Of a stretch of DNA of 64,000 bases, positions 7,620-16,213 are shown piece by piece. The first letter of the stretch is position 1; each line of letters starts with the position of its first letter. This DNA is from Pseudomonas sp. Q11 (GTDB lineage Bacteria; Pseudomonadota; Gammaproteobacteria; Pseudomonadales; Pseudomonadaceae): assembly GCF_024494355.1 (NCBI RefSeq), contig NZ_JAKNQY010000020.1, positions 47,693-111,692 on the forward strand, read 5' to 3'. The notes under the pieces were generated by a model. That model saw only the letters and a list, made by a program, of their open reading frames with translations, had not been told where the DNA came from and ran no database searches. Position numbers and translations under genes: made by a program.

Positions 7620-9089
7620 ATGCATTCGATTACGGTTGAACCGTGCACCTTCGCCTTGTTCGGCGCGTTGGGCGACCTGGCCTTGCGCAAGCTGTTTCCT
7701 GCCCTTTACCAGCTTGATGGCGCGGACCTGCTGCACGAGGACACGCGGATCATTGCTCTGGCCCGGGAACCCGGTAGCGAGCAGCAGCACCTGGCGTTCA
7801 TCGCCGCTGAGTTGCGCCGCTATGTGGGCGACAAGGACCTGAACGAAACCGTGGTCGAACGCTTCCTGGGGCGACTGACTTATCTGCACGTGGATTTCCT
7901 CAAGGCCGAGGACTATGTCGCCCTGGCCGAACAGGCAGGTTCGGCCCAGCAAGTCATTGCCTATTTTGCCACCCCTGCGGCGGTGTACGGAGCAATCTGC
8001 GAGAACCTGGCCAAGGTCGGCTTGTGTGAAAACACCCGTGTCGTGCTGGAGAAACCCATCGGCTCGGACCTGGAATCGTCGCGCAAGGTCAATGACGCGG
8101 TGGCGCAGTTTTTCCCGGAAAACCGCACCTATCGCATCGACCACTACCTGGGCAAAGAGACGGTACAGAACCTGATCGCGCTGCGGTTCGCCAACAGCCT
8201 GTTCGAAACCCAGTGGAACCAGAATTACATTTCCCATGTGGAAATCACCGTCGCCGAGAAGGTCGGCATCGAAGGCCGCTGGGGCTATTTCGACAAGGCC
8301 GGCCAACTGCGCGACATGATCCAGAACCACCTGTTGCAGTTGCTCTGCCTGATTGCCATGGACCCGCCGGCCGACCTGTCCGCCGACAGCATTCGCGACG
8401 AGAAAGTCAAAGTGCTCAAGGCCCTGGCGCCCATCAGCCCGGAAGGCCTGACCACCCAGGTGGTGCGCGGCCAGTACATCGCCGGCCACAGCGAAGGCAA
8501 GTCGGTGCCGGGTTATCTGGAAGAGCCCAACTCCAACACCCAGAGCGATACCGAAACCTTCGTGGCCCTGCGCGCCGACATTCGCAACTGGCGCTGGGCC
8601 GGGGTTCCGTTTTACCTGCGCACCGGCAAGCGGATGCCGCAGAAACTGTCGCAGATCGTTATTCACTTCAAGGAACCGTCCCACTACATCTTCGCCCCCG
8701 AGCAGCGCTTGCAGATCAGCAACAAACTGATCATCCGCCTGCAACCGGACGAAGGCATTTCCTTGCGGGTGATGACCAAGGAGCAAGGCCTGGACAAGGG
8801 CATGCAATTGCGCAGCGGTCCGTTGCAACTCAACTTTTCCGACACCTACCGTAGCGCGCGGATTCCCGATGCCTACGAGCGGTTGTTGCTGGAAGTCATG
8901 AACGGCAATCAGAACCTGTTTGTCCGTAAAGATGAAATTGAAGCCGCGTGGACGTGGTGTGACCAGTTGATTGCCGGGTGGAAGAAATCCGGCGATGCGC
9001 CCAAGCCGTATGCGGCCGGGTCCTGGGGGCCGATGAGCTCCATTGCACTGATCACGCGGGATGGGAGGTCATGGTATGGCGATATCTGA
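7620..9089 (+). CDS. zwf: Glucose-6-phosphate 1-dehydrogenase
   Basis: This 489-residue cytoplasmic enzyme oxidises glucose-6-phosphate to 6-phosphogluconolactone with NADP or NAD. The N-terminal nucleotide-binding loop is FGALGDLALRKLFPALY (about residues 12-28), and the active-site motif RIDHYLGKE, with the substrate-binding lysine and catalytic histidine region, is at about 172-180. Length matches the family. It is the first gene of zwf-pgl-eda, with pgl overlapping its 3' end by 14 bases. Expression should be controlled by HexR, encoded divergently upstream. It feeds the Entner-Doudoroff route, completed here by eda. Confidence 0.97.
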   Translation: MHSITVEPCTFALFGALGDLALRKLFPALYQLDGADLLHEDTRIIALAREPGSEQQHLAFIAAELRRYVGDKDLNETVVERFLGRLTYLHVDFLKAEDYVALAEQAGSAQQVIAYFATPAAVYGAICENLAKVGLCENTRVVLEKPIGSDLESSRKVNDAVAQFFPENRTYRIDHYLGKETVQNLIALRFANSLFETQWNQNYISHVEITVAEKVGIEGRWGYFDKAGQLRDMIQNHLLQLLCLIAMDPPADLSADSIRDEKVKVLKALAPISPEGLTTQVVRGQYIAGHSEGKSVPGYLEEPNSNTQSDTETFVALRADIRNWRWAGVPFYLRTGKRMPQKLSQIVIHFKEPSHYIFAPEQRLQISNKLIIRLQPDEGISLRVMTKEQGLDKGMQLRSGPLQLNFSDTYRSARIPDAYERLLLEVMNGNQNLFVRKDEIEAAWTWCDQLIAGWKKSGDAPKPYAAGSWGPMSSIALITRDGRSWYGDI

Positions 9090-9789
9090 AGTGAAACTGC
9101 CGCAGGGCGTCACCGCCCACGCCTTCAAAACCCCGGTGCTGCTGGCCGAGGGCTTGGCGTTGAAAGTGGCCGAGCAATTACGCGCGGCAATCGAGGCGCG
9201 CGGCACGGCGACCCTGGTGGTCTCCGGCGGTCGCAGCCCGGTGGCGTTTTTCCAGAGCCTGGCCAAACAGGCGTTGGACTGGTCGAACGTGGTGGTGAGC
9301 CTGGCTGACGAGCGCTGGGTGCCGGTTGAGCACGCTGACAGCAACGCCGGTCTGCTCAAGCGTTATCTGCTGCAAGGTGCGGCGGCCAAGGCCCAGTTCC
9401 TGAGCCTGTACAGCGCCAGCGCTGACCTGGAAGCCGCAGCCGAGCAGGCCGATCGTTTGCTGGCCGAGTTGCCGCCCATTGACGTACTGGTATTGGGCAT
9501 GGGCGATGACGGGCACACCGCCTCGCTGTTCCCCAACAGCCCGAACCTGGCCCAGGCCTTGGATGCCAATGGCGCTCGCCGCTGCTGGCCGATGCTGGCG
9601 CCCACCGTGCCGCACCAGCGCCTGACCATGAGTCGCGCCTTGCTGGCATCGGCGAAACACAAAGTGCTGTCGATTTCCGGTCAGTCGAAATTGACCACCC
9701 TGAACGCTGCGGTGGCCGGTGACAACGTCGCCGAAATGCCGGTTCGCGCGTTTTTGCAACCAACGTTAGAGATTTACTGGTGCCCATGA
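9076..9789 (+). CDS. pgl: 6-phosphogluconolactonase
   Basis: This 237-residue enzyme hydrolyses 6-phosphogluconolactone to 6-phosphogluconate. Typical family stretches are 'TLVVSGGRSPVAFFQSL' near the N terminus, 'VSLADERWVP' and 'VLGMGDDGHTASLFPNS' in the middle. The reading frame extends to an ATG at 9061, but ATG at 9076 is preceded by GGAGG at 9064-9068 with a good spacing, so it is chosen. It overlaps zwf by 14 bases and runs to within 17 bases of eda, so it is part of one operon. Confidence 0.95.
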   Translation: MAISEVKLPQGVTAHAFKTPVLLAEGLALKVAEQLRAAIEARGTATLVVSGGRSPVAFFQSLAKQALDWSNVVVSLADERWVPVEHADSNAGLLKRYLLQGAAAKAQFLSLYSASADLEAAAEQADRLLAELPPIDVLVLGMGDDGHTASLFPNSPNLAQALDANGARRCWPMLAPTVPHQRLTMSRALLASAKHKVLSISGQSKLTTLNAAVAGDNVAEMPVRAFLQPTLEIYWCP

Positions 9790-9806
9790 ACCAAGGATCA
9801 GCCGCT

Positions 9807-10472
9807 ATGACAAACCCATCCCCGACCGTTTCCATGGCGGACAAAATTACCCTGATCGACAGCCTCTGTGCCAAGGCGCGGATCCTGCCGGTGATCACCA
9901 TTGCCCGTGAGCAGGACATCCTGCCGCTGGCCGATGCCCTGGCCGCCGGTGGCCTGACGGCGCTGGAAGTGACCTTGCGTTCCCAGTACGGCCTCAAGGC
10001 CATCCAGGTGCTGCGTGAGCAACGTCCGGAACTGGTGACCGGTGCCGGTACGGTGTTGGACCGCCATATGCTGGCCGCTGCCGAGGCTGCCGGTTCGCAG
10101 TTCATCGTCACCCCTGGCATCACCCGTGATCTGCTGGAAGCCAGCGTCGACAGCCCGATCCCGTTGCTGCCGGGCATCAGCAACGCTTCCGGCATCATGG
10201 AAGGCTATGGCCTGGGCTATCGCCGCTTCAAACTGTTCCCGGCGGAAGTCAGCGGCGGTGTCGCGGCCATCAAGGCCCTGGGCGGCCCGTTCGGCGAAGT
10301 GAAGTTCTGCCCGACCGGCGGCGTAAGCCCGGCCAATATCAAGAGCTACATGGCGTTGAAAAACGTGATGTGCGTGGGCGGTAGCTGGATGCTTGATCCT
10401 GAGTGGATCAAGAACGGCGACTGGGCCCGCATCCAGGAGTGCACCGCCGAGGCGCTGGCGCTGCTGGACTGA
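9807..10472 (+). CDS. eda: KDPG aldolase (2-dehydro-3-deoxyphosphogluconate aldolase)
   Basis: This 221-residue class I aldolase cleaves KDPG to pyruvate and glyceraldehyde-3-phosphate, the last specific step of the Entner-Doudoroff pathway. The Schiff-base lysine is K142 in RRFKLFPAE and the catalytic glutamate is E54 in LTALEVTLRS. The frame is open to a GTG at 9780, but ATG at 9807 preceded by AAGGA at 9793-9797 is preferred. It follows pgl by 17 bases and ends with a strong terminator at 10512-10542, closing the zwf-pgl-eda operon. Confidence 0.96.
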   Translation: MTNPSPTVSMADKITLIDSLCAKARILPVITIAREQDILPLADALAAGGLTALEVTLRSQYGLKAIQVLREQRPELVTGAGTVLDRHMLAAAEAAGSQFIVTPGITRDLLEASVDSPIPLLPGISNASGIMEGYGLGYRRFKLFPAEVSGGVAAIKALGGPFGEVKFCPTGGVSPANIKSYMALKNVMCVGGSWMLDPEWIKNGDWARIQECTAEALALLD

Positions 10473-10511
10473 TTGTCTTACCGAACCTTCGTTGGGTGTT
10501 CTACGGTTTTA

Positions 10512-10542
10512 CGGTGCGCTTGGTCGGCGCACCGTTTTTTTT
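10512..10542 (+). terminator. Terminator of the zwf-pgl-eda operon
   Basis: CGGTGCG pairs with CGCACCG across a short loop and is followed by eight T. It lies 40 bases after the eda stop. Confidence 0.85.
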
Positions 10543-10574
10543 GCCTGGGTTTTTATTGCACAGCAAAAATTTTC

Positions 10575-10708
10575 TGTGGCGAGGGAGCTTGCTCCCGCTG
10601 GGCTGCGAAGCAGTCCTGAAGTCTGTCACCGCGGTCCGCCAGGTCAGTCTCATTGTGCCTTTTTGGGGCTGCTGTGCAGCCCAGCGGGAGCAAGCTCCCT
10701 CGCCACAA
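10575..10708. repeat. REP pair of the GTGGCGAGGGAGCTTGC type
   Basis: Facing copies of TGTGGCGAGGGAGCTTGCTC and its reverse complement enclose about 90 bases. Each is extended by a CCGCTGGGCTGCG or CGCAGCCCAGCGG-like stretch, as in the pairs at 5382 and 21731. Confidence 0.85.
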
Positions 10709-10713
10709 GGGAT

Positions 10714-11901
10714 CTAGGTACGGCTCAGTTCAAGCAGTGCTTTGGTCAACCGCTCGATATCATTCGCCAAGGTGATCAACCCTGGGGTAATGCGAATGCA
10801 CGGCCCAACGCTGGTGTGGCGCACCACGGTGAAGATCCCGTAGTCATTGAGCAATCGATCAGCCATCGCCTGTTGATCGGGCTGGGCGGTGAAGCGCATC
10901 GACGTGATGCCGCAGTACAGGCGCGGATCGTCCGGGGTCATGATTTCGATACCCGGTACATCACGCACGGCGTTCACCCACAGGTCGCGCAGATAACAGA
11001 GGCGCGCGCCTTTGGCCGAAGCTCCGCCCAGGGCCCGGTGTTCTTCGAAGACCAGGGGCAGGGTGAGCAAGGCAGGGATATTGGGTGTGCTGTGGGGCGT
11101 TCGCGAGCGCACGTCAGTGGCAGGATAATGATCTTCGTCCATGTCCGGGTCGATGTCGGCCAGCCGTTGCGGTGCTATGTACAAAAAGCCCGAGGCCAAT
11201 GGCCCGCCGATCCACTTCTGCAGGTTGAAGCCGGCGAATTCGATACCCAGCTTCTTCAGATCGAAATCGATCTGGCCCAGGGCGTGGGCACCGTCGAGAA
11301 TGATATCGACGCCAAACTCACGAGCAGTCTCGGCGATGGCCTGGACCGGCATCACCAGCCCTGTGAGGTGGTTGACGTGGGTCAGCGCCATCAGCTTGAG
11401 GCGCGGATAGCGAATGAACGCTTGGCGATAAGTGCCCACCAGGCTTTCGAAACTGGCGGGGTGCGGGTGGACGAGTTCAATCACTTGCACACCACGCTGC
11501 CGGGCCAGCCAGCGCATCGCGCTTTTGACCGAAGCGTATTCCAGATCACAGATCAGCACCTGATCGCCAGGCTTGAGGCCGTTGTAGTTGCGAATCAGCG
11601 TTTGCAGGGCGTCTCCGGCACTGTTGGCCAGCGCTACGCTAGTGGGGGATGCGTGGATCAGTTGCGCCACTTGCTGGCGAATCGCTTCGCCATGGTCCTG
11701 GTCGAAATGCTGGCGCACGTACACTGAGCTGCCTCGATTGACGAACTCGATGTTGCGTTGGTACTCCTCGACCACCGTCCGGGACATGCGGCCGAAGTAG
11801 CCGTTTTCCAGATTGAGCGGCCCATCGGGGTCGACATCGTAGCGACCCACGAAAGTCTTCCAGAAAGCTTCATCGTGGGCGCGCAGGGTGTTCTCGGGCA
11901 T
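10714..11901 (-). CDS. Class V PLP-dependent aminotransferase (isopenicillin-N epimerase-like)
   Basis: This protein of about 395 residues is a fold-type I class V aminotransferase. The PLP lysine is about K229 in GFNLQKWIGGP, and the PLP-ring aspartate is about D203 in IILDGAHALG. The family includes cysteine desulfurases and isopenicillin-N epimerase-like enzymes; the exact substrate cannot be read from sequence. The start is uncertain: ATG at 11901 is chosen, but a TTG at 11913 directly abuts the stop of the upstream DUF3820 gene and would add four residues. The two genes are almost certainly cotranscribed. No transporter or regulator neighbours narrow its role. Confidence 0.85.
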   Translation of the reverse strand: MPENTLRAHDEAFWKTFVGRYDVDPDGPLNLENGYFGRMSRTVVEEYQRNIEFVNRGSSVYVRQHFDQDHGEAIRQQVAQLIHASPTSVALANSAGDALQTLIRNYNGLKPGDQVLICDLEYASVKSAMRWLARQRGVQVIELVHPHPASFESLVGTYRQAFIRYPRLKLMALTHVNHLTGLVMPVQAIAETAREFGVDIILDGAHALGQIDFDLKKLGIEFAGFNLQKWIGGPLASGFLYIAPQRLADIDPDMDEDHYPATDVRSRTPHSTPNIPALLTLPLVFEEHRALGGASAKGARLCYLRDLWVNAVRDVPGIEIMTPDDPRLYCGITSMRFTAQPDQQAMADRLLNDYGIFTVVRHTSVGPCIRITPGLITLANDIERLTKALLELSRT

Positions 11902-11913
11902 GGCGGGGCTCAA

Positions 11914-12150
11914 TCAATGTTGGGGCTTGGGTTTGCCGTGTTTGGCACGCAGGGGGTCAAGCAGATCCGACAGACCGTTGTGGTCGATCTCCTGCATCAG
12001 CGCCAGCAAACCGCCGAGTTCCCCGTGCGGAAAACCCTCGCGAGCGAACCAGTTCAGGTATTGCCCGGGCAGGTCGGCCAGGATTCGGCCCTTGTATTTG
12101 CCGAAGGGCATCTGGCGTGTCACCAGCAGTTCGAGCTTTTCCGGGTTCAT
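11914..12150 (-). CDS. DUF3820 family protein
   Basis: This is a 78-residue acidic/basic mixed cytoplasmic protein starting MNPEKLELLVTRQMPFGKYKG. The stretch 'MPFGKYKGRILADLPGQYLNWFAREGFPHGELG' is the hallmark of DUF3820, a family sometimes labelled a putative quorum-sensing-regulated virulence factor. The frame is open to 12192, but ATG at 12150 begins at the family's usual N terminus. It sits directly upstream of the class V aminotransferase. Molecular function is unknown. Confidence 0.85.
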   Translation of the reverse strand: MNPEKLELLVTRQMPFGKYKGRILADLPGQYLNWFAREGFPHGELGGLLALMQEIDHNGLSDLLDPLRAKHGKPKPQH

Positions 12151-12255
12151 GGTATTGGGTCTTGATTCAGTCAACCCGGAAAATACAGGCATTCTGCATG
12201 CAGGCCAAATGACAGATCATGCAAAGAACACGGATACAGTGATCGAGTGATTGTA

Positions 12256-12268
12256 TAACTAATTGATT
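12256..12268 (-). promoter_or_regulatory. Consensus IHF site
   Basis: On the minus strand the sequence reads AATCAATTAGTTA, an exact fit to the IHF consensus WATCAANNNNTTR. It lies in an AT-rich stretch about 60 bases upstream of the predicted start site of the sigma-54 promoter at 12296. That is the classic place for IHF to bend DNA between an enhancer-bound activator and sigma-54 polymerase. Confidence 0.6.
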
Positions 12269-12295
12269 TTTAATTATTTTATTTGAGATGGCGAC

Positions 12296-12311
12296 TGGCA
12301 CGGCCAATGCA
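12296..12311 (+). promoter_or_regulatory. Sigma-54 type promoter before the DUF2383 gene
   Basis: TGGCACGGCCAATGCA matches the -24/-12 consensus TGGCAC-N5-TTGCW with one mismatch. The invariant GG (12297-12298) and GC (12309-12310) are spaced exactly as required. The start of transcription would be near 12322, 35 bases before the ATG at 12357. The enhancer-binding activator is not identifiable from this sequence; a short palindrome CTGCATGCAG at 12194-12203 is a candidate upstream site. Confidence 0.65.
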
Positions 12312-12356
12312 ATACTCCTTGTAGGTTTTTTATTCACCGAGCAAAGGAATTGAAAA

Positions 12357-12821
12357 ATGACCGACATCAATAAAGAATCCATCTCCGTCCTGAACGACCT
12401 GATCGAGACCAGTAAAGATGGTCAGGAAGGTTTCAAGACTTGCGCTGAAGACATCAAGCATCCAGAACTCAAGGATTTGTTCGTCCAGCGCGCCGCAGAC
12501 TGCGCAGCTGCCGCGGCTGAGCTGCAAGCTGCCGTACGTTCGCTGGGTGGCGACCCGGAAACTTCCACCAGCGTTGCCGGTGATATGCATCGCCGTTGGG
12601 TGGACGTGAAATCCATGTTCACTGGCAAGGACGAAGAAGCGGTGCTCAACGAAGCTGAGCGCGGTGAAGACCATGCTCTCAAGGCTTACAAGGAAGCCAT
12701 GGAGAAGATCAGCAAGCACAACCTGGTAGGCATTCGCGACCTGGTTGAGCGTCAGTACCATGGCGTGCAACGTAACCATGACCAGGTAAAATTCCTGCGT
12801 AATCAGGCGCGCGCCAGCTAA
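12357..12821 (+). CDS. DUF2383 / PA2169 family four-helix-bundle protein
   Basis: This 154-residue soluble protein consists of amphipathic helices typical of the PA2169 / DUF2383 family, which has a ferritin-like four-helix bundle. Helical segments run at about 2-30, 36-66 (with 'AADCAAAAAELQAAVRSLGGDPE'), 78-105 and 110-150. The family is associated with stress and biofilm conditions in Pseudomonas, but no biochemical role is established to my knowledge. The ATG has AAAGGA upstream. It stands alone, with a sigma-54-like promoter and IHF site before it and a strong terminator after it. Confidence 0.85.
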   Translation: MTDINKESISVLNDLIETSKDGQEGFKTCAEDIKHPELKDLFVQRAADCAAAAAELQAAVRSLGGDPETSTSVAGDMHRRWVDVKSMFTGKDEEAVLNEAERGEDHALKAYKEAMEKISKHNLVGIRDLVERQYHGVQRNHDQVKFLRNQARAS

Positions 12822-12840
12822 ACACACGCGCTGTACAAAA

Positions 12841-12867
12841 AACGCCAGCCTGTCTGGCGTTTTTTTA
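12841..12867 (+). terminator. Terminator after the DUF2383 gene
   Basis: AACGCCAG pairs with CTGGCGTT and is followed by a run of seven T, about 20 bases after the stop. Confidence 0.9.
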
Positions 12868-12980
12868 TGCCCATCATGTAACTGTGGCTCTGGACTCAAA
12901 TAGATAGCCAGCTAATAATTGCACCCTCCATCACCCTTTATTGCATCTATCGTTACTGCGTCCCCAGAAGAGTTTTTCGC

Positions 12981-14981
12981 GTGCCCATTACTTTCCAGGC
13001 CCTGTTCGCTCCCGACCGCCTCGCTGTGCAATTCGCCATCAAGACCGTGCTCGGTGGCGGCCTGGCGCTTTGGCTGGCTTTGCGCTGGGGGCTGGAGCAG
13101 CCTTCATGGGCGTTGATGACCGCGATCATCGTGGCGCAACCGCTGTCCGGGATGGTGGTGCAGAAAGGCTTGGCGCGGCTGCTCGGAACGTTGGTGGGCA
13201 CCGTCATGTCCGTGGTGTTCATGGGGCTGTTCGGCCAGGCGCCCTGGTTGTTCCTGCTGGCGCTGGCCTTGTGGCTGGGCTTGTGCACGGCTTGTTCCAC
13301 ACTGCTGCGCAGCGCCTGGTCCTATTCCTTCGTGCTGGCCGGGTACACGGTGGCAATCATCGCCTTGCCGGCAATCTCCCATCCGTTGGGGGTGTTCGAT
13401 CAGGCCGTGGCGCGCTGTACGGAGATCAGCCTGGGCATTGTCTGCGCCACGGCGGCCAGCGCGTTGCTCTGGCCGTTGCGGGTCGAGCGGCAATTGGCCG
13501 ATCAGGCCCGTGCCGCCTGGCAAAGCGGCATGCAGGCGGCTCGAGCCACCCTGACGGGCGATGCCCAGGCTCGTAAAGGGCTGCTGGAAATCCTCGGCAA
13601 GATCGTCGCCGTGGACGCCCAGCGCGAACACGCCTGGTTCGAAGGCAGCCAGGGTCGCCAGCGGGCCCGGGCCATCAGCGCTCTGAGCCAGAAACTGTTG
13701 ATGCTGCTGCGCATCTCCCGCTCGGTGCGGCGGCAATGGAAACAACTCGACCCCGAGGAAGCCGAGGCCCTCAAGCCGTGGATGAGCGAGGTGCAACAAG
13801 CCCTTGACGCCGACAGCGCGACCCTGCAAGCCCTGCGGCCTCGGGTACTGGATGCATCCCACGATCCACTGATCAGCCCGGCGCAAAGTTATTGCCTGGC
13901 GCGCTTCGCCTTGTTGCTCGATACCGCCCTGGCTGCCTGCGCAGCCTTGAAGGCGGTGCAAGAGGGCAGGGAGGCGGTGGATCCGCCGAGGACCCTGGCT
14001 CCCCATCGTGACCTGCCCCTGGCCATGGTGTTCGGTGCGCGTAGCGCCCTGGCGTTTCTGGCGGTCGCCTGTTTCTGGCTGGCGACTGCCTGGCCGGCCG
14101 CCTCAGGCGCGCTGGTGCTTACTTGCGTGGTGTGCAGTCTGTTCGCCAGTCGTGAAAACGGCGCGCAGATCGGCATGAGCTTTCTTAGGGGAATTGTGTT
14201 GGCGGTGCCGACGGCGTTTGTGATCGGTGAGATTTTGCTGCCGCAGTGGAGCAGTTTCGCGATGCTGTGCATGGCCATGGGCGTGCCGCTGTTCCTGGGG
14301 GCGCTGGGCATGGCCAAACCGCAGATTTTCGCCACGGCCACCTCGTTTTGCCTGCATTTCGTGGTGCTGATATCGCCGCTCAACGCCATGAAATATGACG
14401 TGGCGGCGTTCTTCAACAATGCTCAGGCGATGATGATCGGTGTTGGCGCGGCGGTGCTGGCATTCAATCTGCTGATCCTGCGCGACCCAGCCTGGCATAG
14501 CCGTCGCCTGCTGGCCGCCACGCTTGACGATCTGGTGCGCCTGACGCGCCGTAACCTGCGGGGCGCCGAGAGCTGGTTCGGCGGACGCATGGCCGATCGG
14601 CTGTTACAACTGGCGCGGCATTACCCCGAACTGTCGGTGCCGGCGCGTAGCCGTTGGGATGACGGATTGCTTGGCCTGGACATCGGCGATGAATTGCTGC
14701 ATCTGCGCTTGAGTCTGGCTGTCGCCCAAATGCCCGACACCCGAGCCCAGCGTCGTTACTTCGAAGCGCTGGAGCAAGCGCTTGAGCGCGGTCCGGCCGT
14801 TGATCAGGCCGAAGCACTGGGCCCGGCGAGCGACGAGTTCCTGAACGTGTTGTCGACGCAACCGCCCGGCGATGCGCTGAAACTGGCCCAGGGTGCGGTG
14901 GTGCAATTGCAGAACAGCTGGCGCGCCTGGTGCCGTCAGCATGAACCTGAACAACGGGAGCACAGCCATGGGCTTGCGTGA
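12981..14981 (+). CDS. FUSC-family inner-membrane efflux protein (AaeB-like)
   Basis: This 666-residue protein has two membrane blocks (about residues 20-170 and 350-515), each with several hydrophobic helices, separated and followed by soluble helical regions. This is the architecture of the fusaric-acid-resistance / AaeB p-hydroxybenzoate efflux family. It starts with GTG at 12981. The next two genes encode a DUF1656 (AaeX-like) small membrane protein and an HlyD-family periplasmic adaptor, the standard AaeXAB set. The set should expel aromatic acids or similar compounds; the actual substrate is unknown. The 3' end overlaps the DUF1656 gene by 14 bases. Confidence 0.88.
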   Translation: MPITFQALFAPDRLAVQFAIKTVLGGGLALWLALRWGLEQPSWALMTAIIVAQPLSGMVVQKGLARLLGTLVGTVMSVVFMGLFGQAPWLFLLALALWLGLCTACSTLLRSAWSYSFVLAGYTVAIIALPAISHPLGVFDQAVARCTEISLGIVCATAASALLWPLRVERQLADQARAAWQSGMQAARATLTGDAQARKGLLEILGKIVAVDAQREHAWFEGSQGRQRARAISALSQKLLMLLRISRSVRRQWKQLDPEEAEALKPWMSEVQQALDADSATLQALRPRVLDASHDPLISPAQSYCLARFALLLDTALAACAALKAVQEGREAVDPPRTLAPHRDLPLAMVFGARSALAFLAVACFWLATAWPAASGALVLTCVVCSLFASRENGAQIGMSFLRGIVLAVPTAFVIGEILLPQWSSFAMLCMAMGVPLFLGALGMAKPQIFATATSFCLHFVVLISPLNAMKYDVAAFFNNAQAMMIGVGAAVLAFNLLILRDPAWHSRRLLAATLDDLVRLTRRNLRGAESWFGGRMADRLLQLARHYPELSVPARSRWDDGLLGLDIGDELLHLRLSLAVAQMPDTRAQRRYFEALEQALERGPAVDQAEALGPASDEFLNVLSTQPPGDALKLAQGAVVQLQNSWRAWCRQHEPEQREHSHGLA

Positions 14982-15174
14982 GTGGTCGATAGGCGGGGTA
15001 TTGCTCAGCCCGTTCTTGATTTATGTGGTGCTGGCCTTGCTGGTGACCGGTGGGCTACGCCTGTTGCTCAGCCTCGTGCCGGCCGGGCGCTGGATCTGGC
15101 ATGAAGCCCTGTTCGACTGCGCCCTGTATGTCTGTGTCCTGACTGTTATTACCGTGGTCCTCGGACCGCTATAA
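14968..15174 (+). CDS. DUF1656 family small inner-membrane protein (AaeX-like)
   Basis: This 68-residue protein has two predicted membrane helices (about 14-35 and 46-66). The motif 'GGVLLSPFLIYVVLALLV' identifies DUF1656/AaeX. ATG at 14968 lies inside the end of the FUSC gene and has GGGAG upstream. The family accompanies FUSC/HlyD efflux pumps and probably helps assemble them. Its own activity is not known. Confidence 0.85.
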   Translation: MGLREWSIGGVLLSPFLIYVVLALLVTGGLRLLLSLVPAGRWIWHEALFDCALYVCVLTVITVVLGPL

Positions 15175-15184
15175 GGAGTTGAAC

Positions 15185-16048
15185 ATGCGTACCTCCGTAC
15201 GTGTTGCCGTCACGCTGAGCGTGGTGGCCGTGGCGATCTTCGCCGGGTTTCATCTGTGGCAGTACTACATGCTCACGCCCTGGACCCGGGATGCGCGGAT
15301 TCGCGCCGACGTGGTGGTGATCGCGCCCGACGTGTCGGGTTGGGTGCGCGAGCTCAAGGCGGTGGATAACCAGCAGGTCAAGGCTGGCGATGTATTGCTG
15401 AGCATCGATCGCGAACGTTTCGAGGCCGCGCTGGAGAAAGCCCGGGCGGTGGTCCAGACCCGGCAGCAGCAATTGAGCCTGCGCGAACACGAAGCCAGTC
15501 GACGCGCCGCCCTGGGGCCCCAGGCTATCAGCGCCGAGTTGCGGGAAAACGCCCAGATCAACGCCGGCATCGCCCGAGGCGAACTGCGCGAGGCCCAGGC
15601 CGAGGCCAAGGTCGCCGAACTCAACCTGGCCCGCAGCCAGGTGCTGGCCCCACGGGGTGGCCACATCACCAACCTGCGCCTGGCCGAGGGCAACTACGTG
15701 AATGCCGGGCAACCGGTCATGGCGCTGATCGACGATTCAACGTTCTATGTGCAGGCCTATTTCGAAGAAACCAAACTGCCCAGGATCCGCGTGGGCGATC
15801 CGGTCAACGTCTGGTTGATGAGCGCCGGTCATGCCCTGCAAGGCCACGTCGAAAGCATCAGCCGCGGCATCACTGACCGCAACACCAATCCCGATGCGCA
15901 GTTGCTGGCGGAGGTCGAACCGACTTTCAATTGGGTGCGCCTGGCCCAGCGGATTCCGGTGCGGATCAAGCTGGACAAGGTACCGGAAGGGGTGAACCTG
16001 AGCGCGGGGATGACGGCGAGCGTGCAGGTGCGGGAGAACCATCAATAA
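15185..16048 (+). CDS. HlyD-family periplasmic adaptor subunit (AaeA-like)
   Basis: This 287-residue membrane-fusion protein has an N-terminal anchor helix (about residues 7-27, 'AVTLSVVAVAIFAGFHLWQYYML'), a biotinyl-lipoyl-like half ('DVSGWVRELKAVDNQQVKAGDVLLSID'), an alpha-helical hairpin (about 80-150), and a beta-barrel region ('FYVQAYFEETKLPRIRVGDPVNVWL'). ATG at 15185 has AAGGAG at 15173-15178. It ends the efflux operon. It would link the FUSC pump to an outer-membrane channel, which is not encoded nearby. Confidence 0.88.
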   Translation: MRTSVRVAVTLSVVAVAIFAGFHLWQYYMLTPWTRDARIRADVVVIAPDVSGWVRELKAVDNQQVKAGDVLLSIDRERFEAALEKARAVVQTRQQQLSLREHEASRRAALGPQAISAELRENAQINAGIARGELREAQAEAKVAELNLARSQVLAPRGGHITNLRLAEGNYVNAGQPVMALIDDSTFYVQAYFEETKLPRIRVGDPVNVWLMSAGHALQGHVESISRGITDRNTNPDAQLLAEVEPTFNWVRLAQRIPVRIKLDKVPEGVNLSAGMTASVQVRENHQ

Positions 16049-16080
16049 CTTGCCGCACCACCGTCATTGTGGCGAGGACC

Positions 16081-16171
16081 TGTGTGGGAGCAAAGCTTGC
16101 TCGCGATGCAGGCGCCTCGGCTCCCTGAGAGTCCGAGTCATGTTCATCGCGAGCAAGCTTTGCTCCCACAC
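16081..16171. repeat. REP pair after the efflux operon
   Basis: TGTGGGAGCAAAGCTTGCTC and its reverse complement GAGCAAGCTTTGCTCCCACA face each other about 50 bases apart. It separates convergent transcripts (efflux operon and phaJ1). Confidence 0.85.
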
Positions 16172-16213
16172 TGCGGCTCGCCACAGAGTGTTGCGTCGCT
16201 ACAGGTGATTGTT

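Noticed and set aside
7386..8828. Minus-strand frame of 480 codons over zwf
   Set aside because: Antisense shadow of zwf, which has complete motifs; it runs across the hexR-zwf promoter region.
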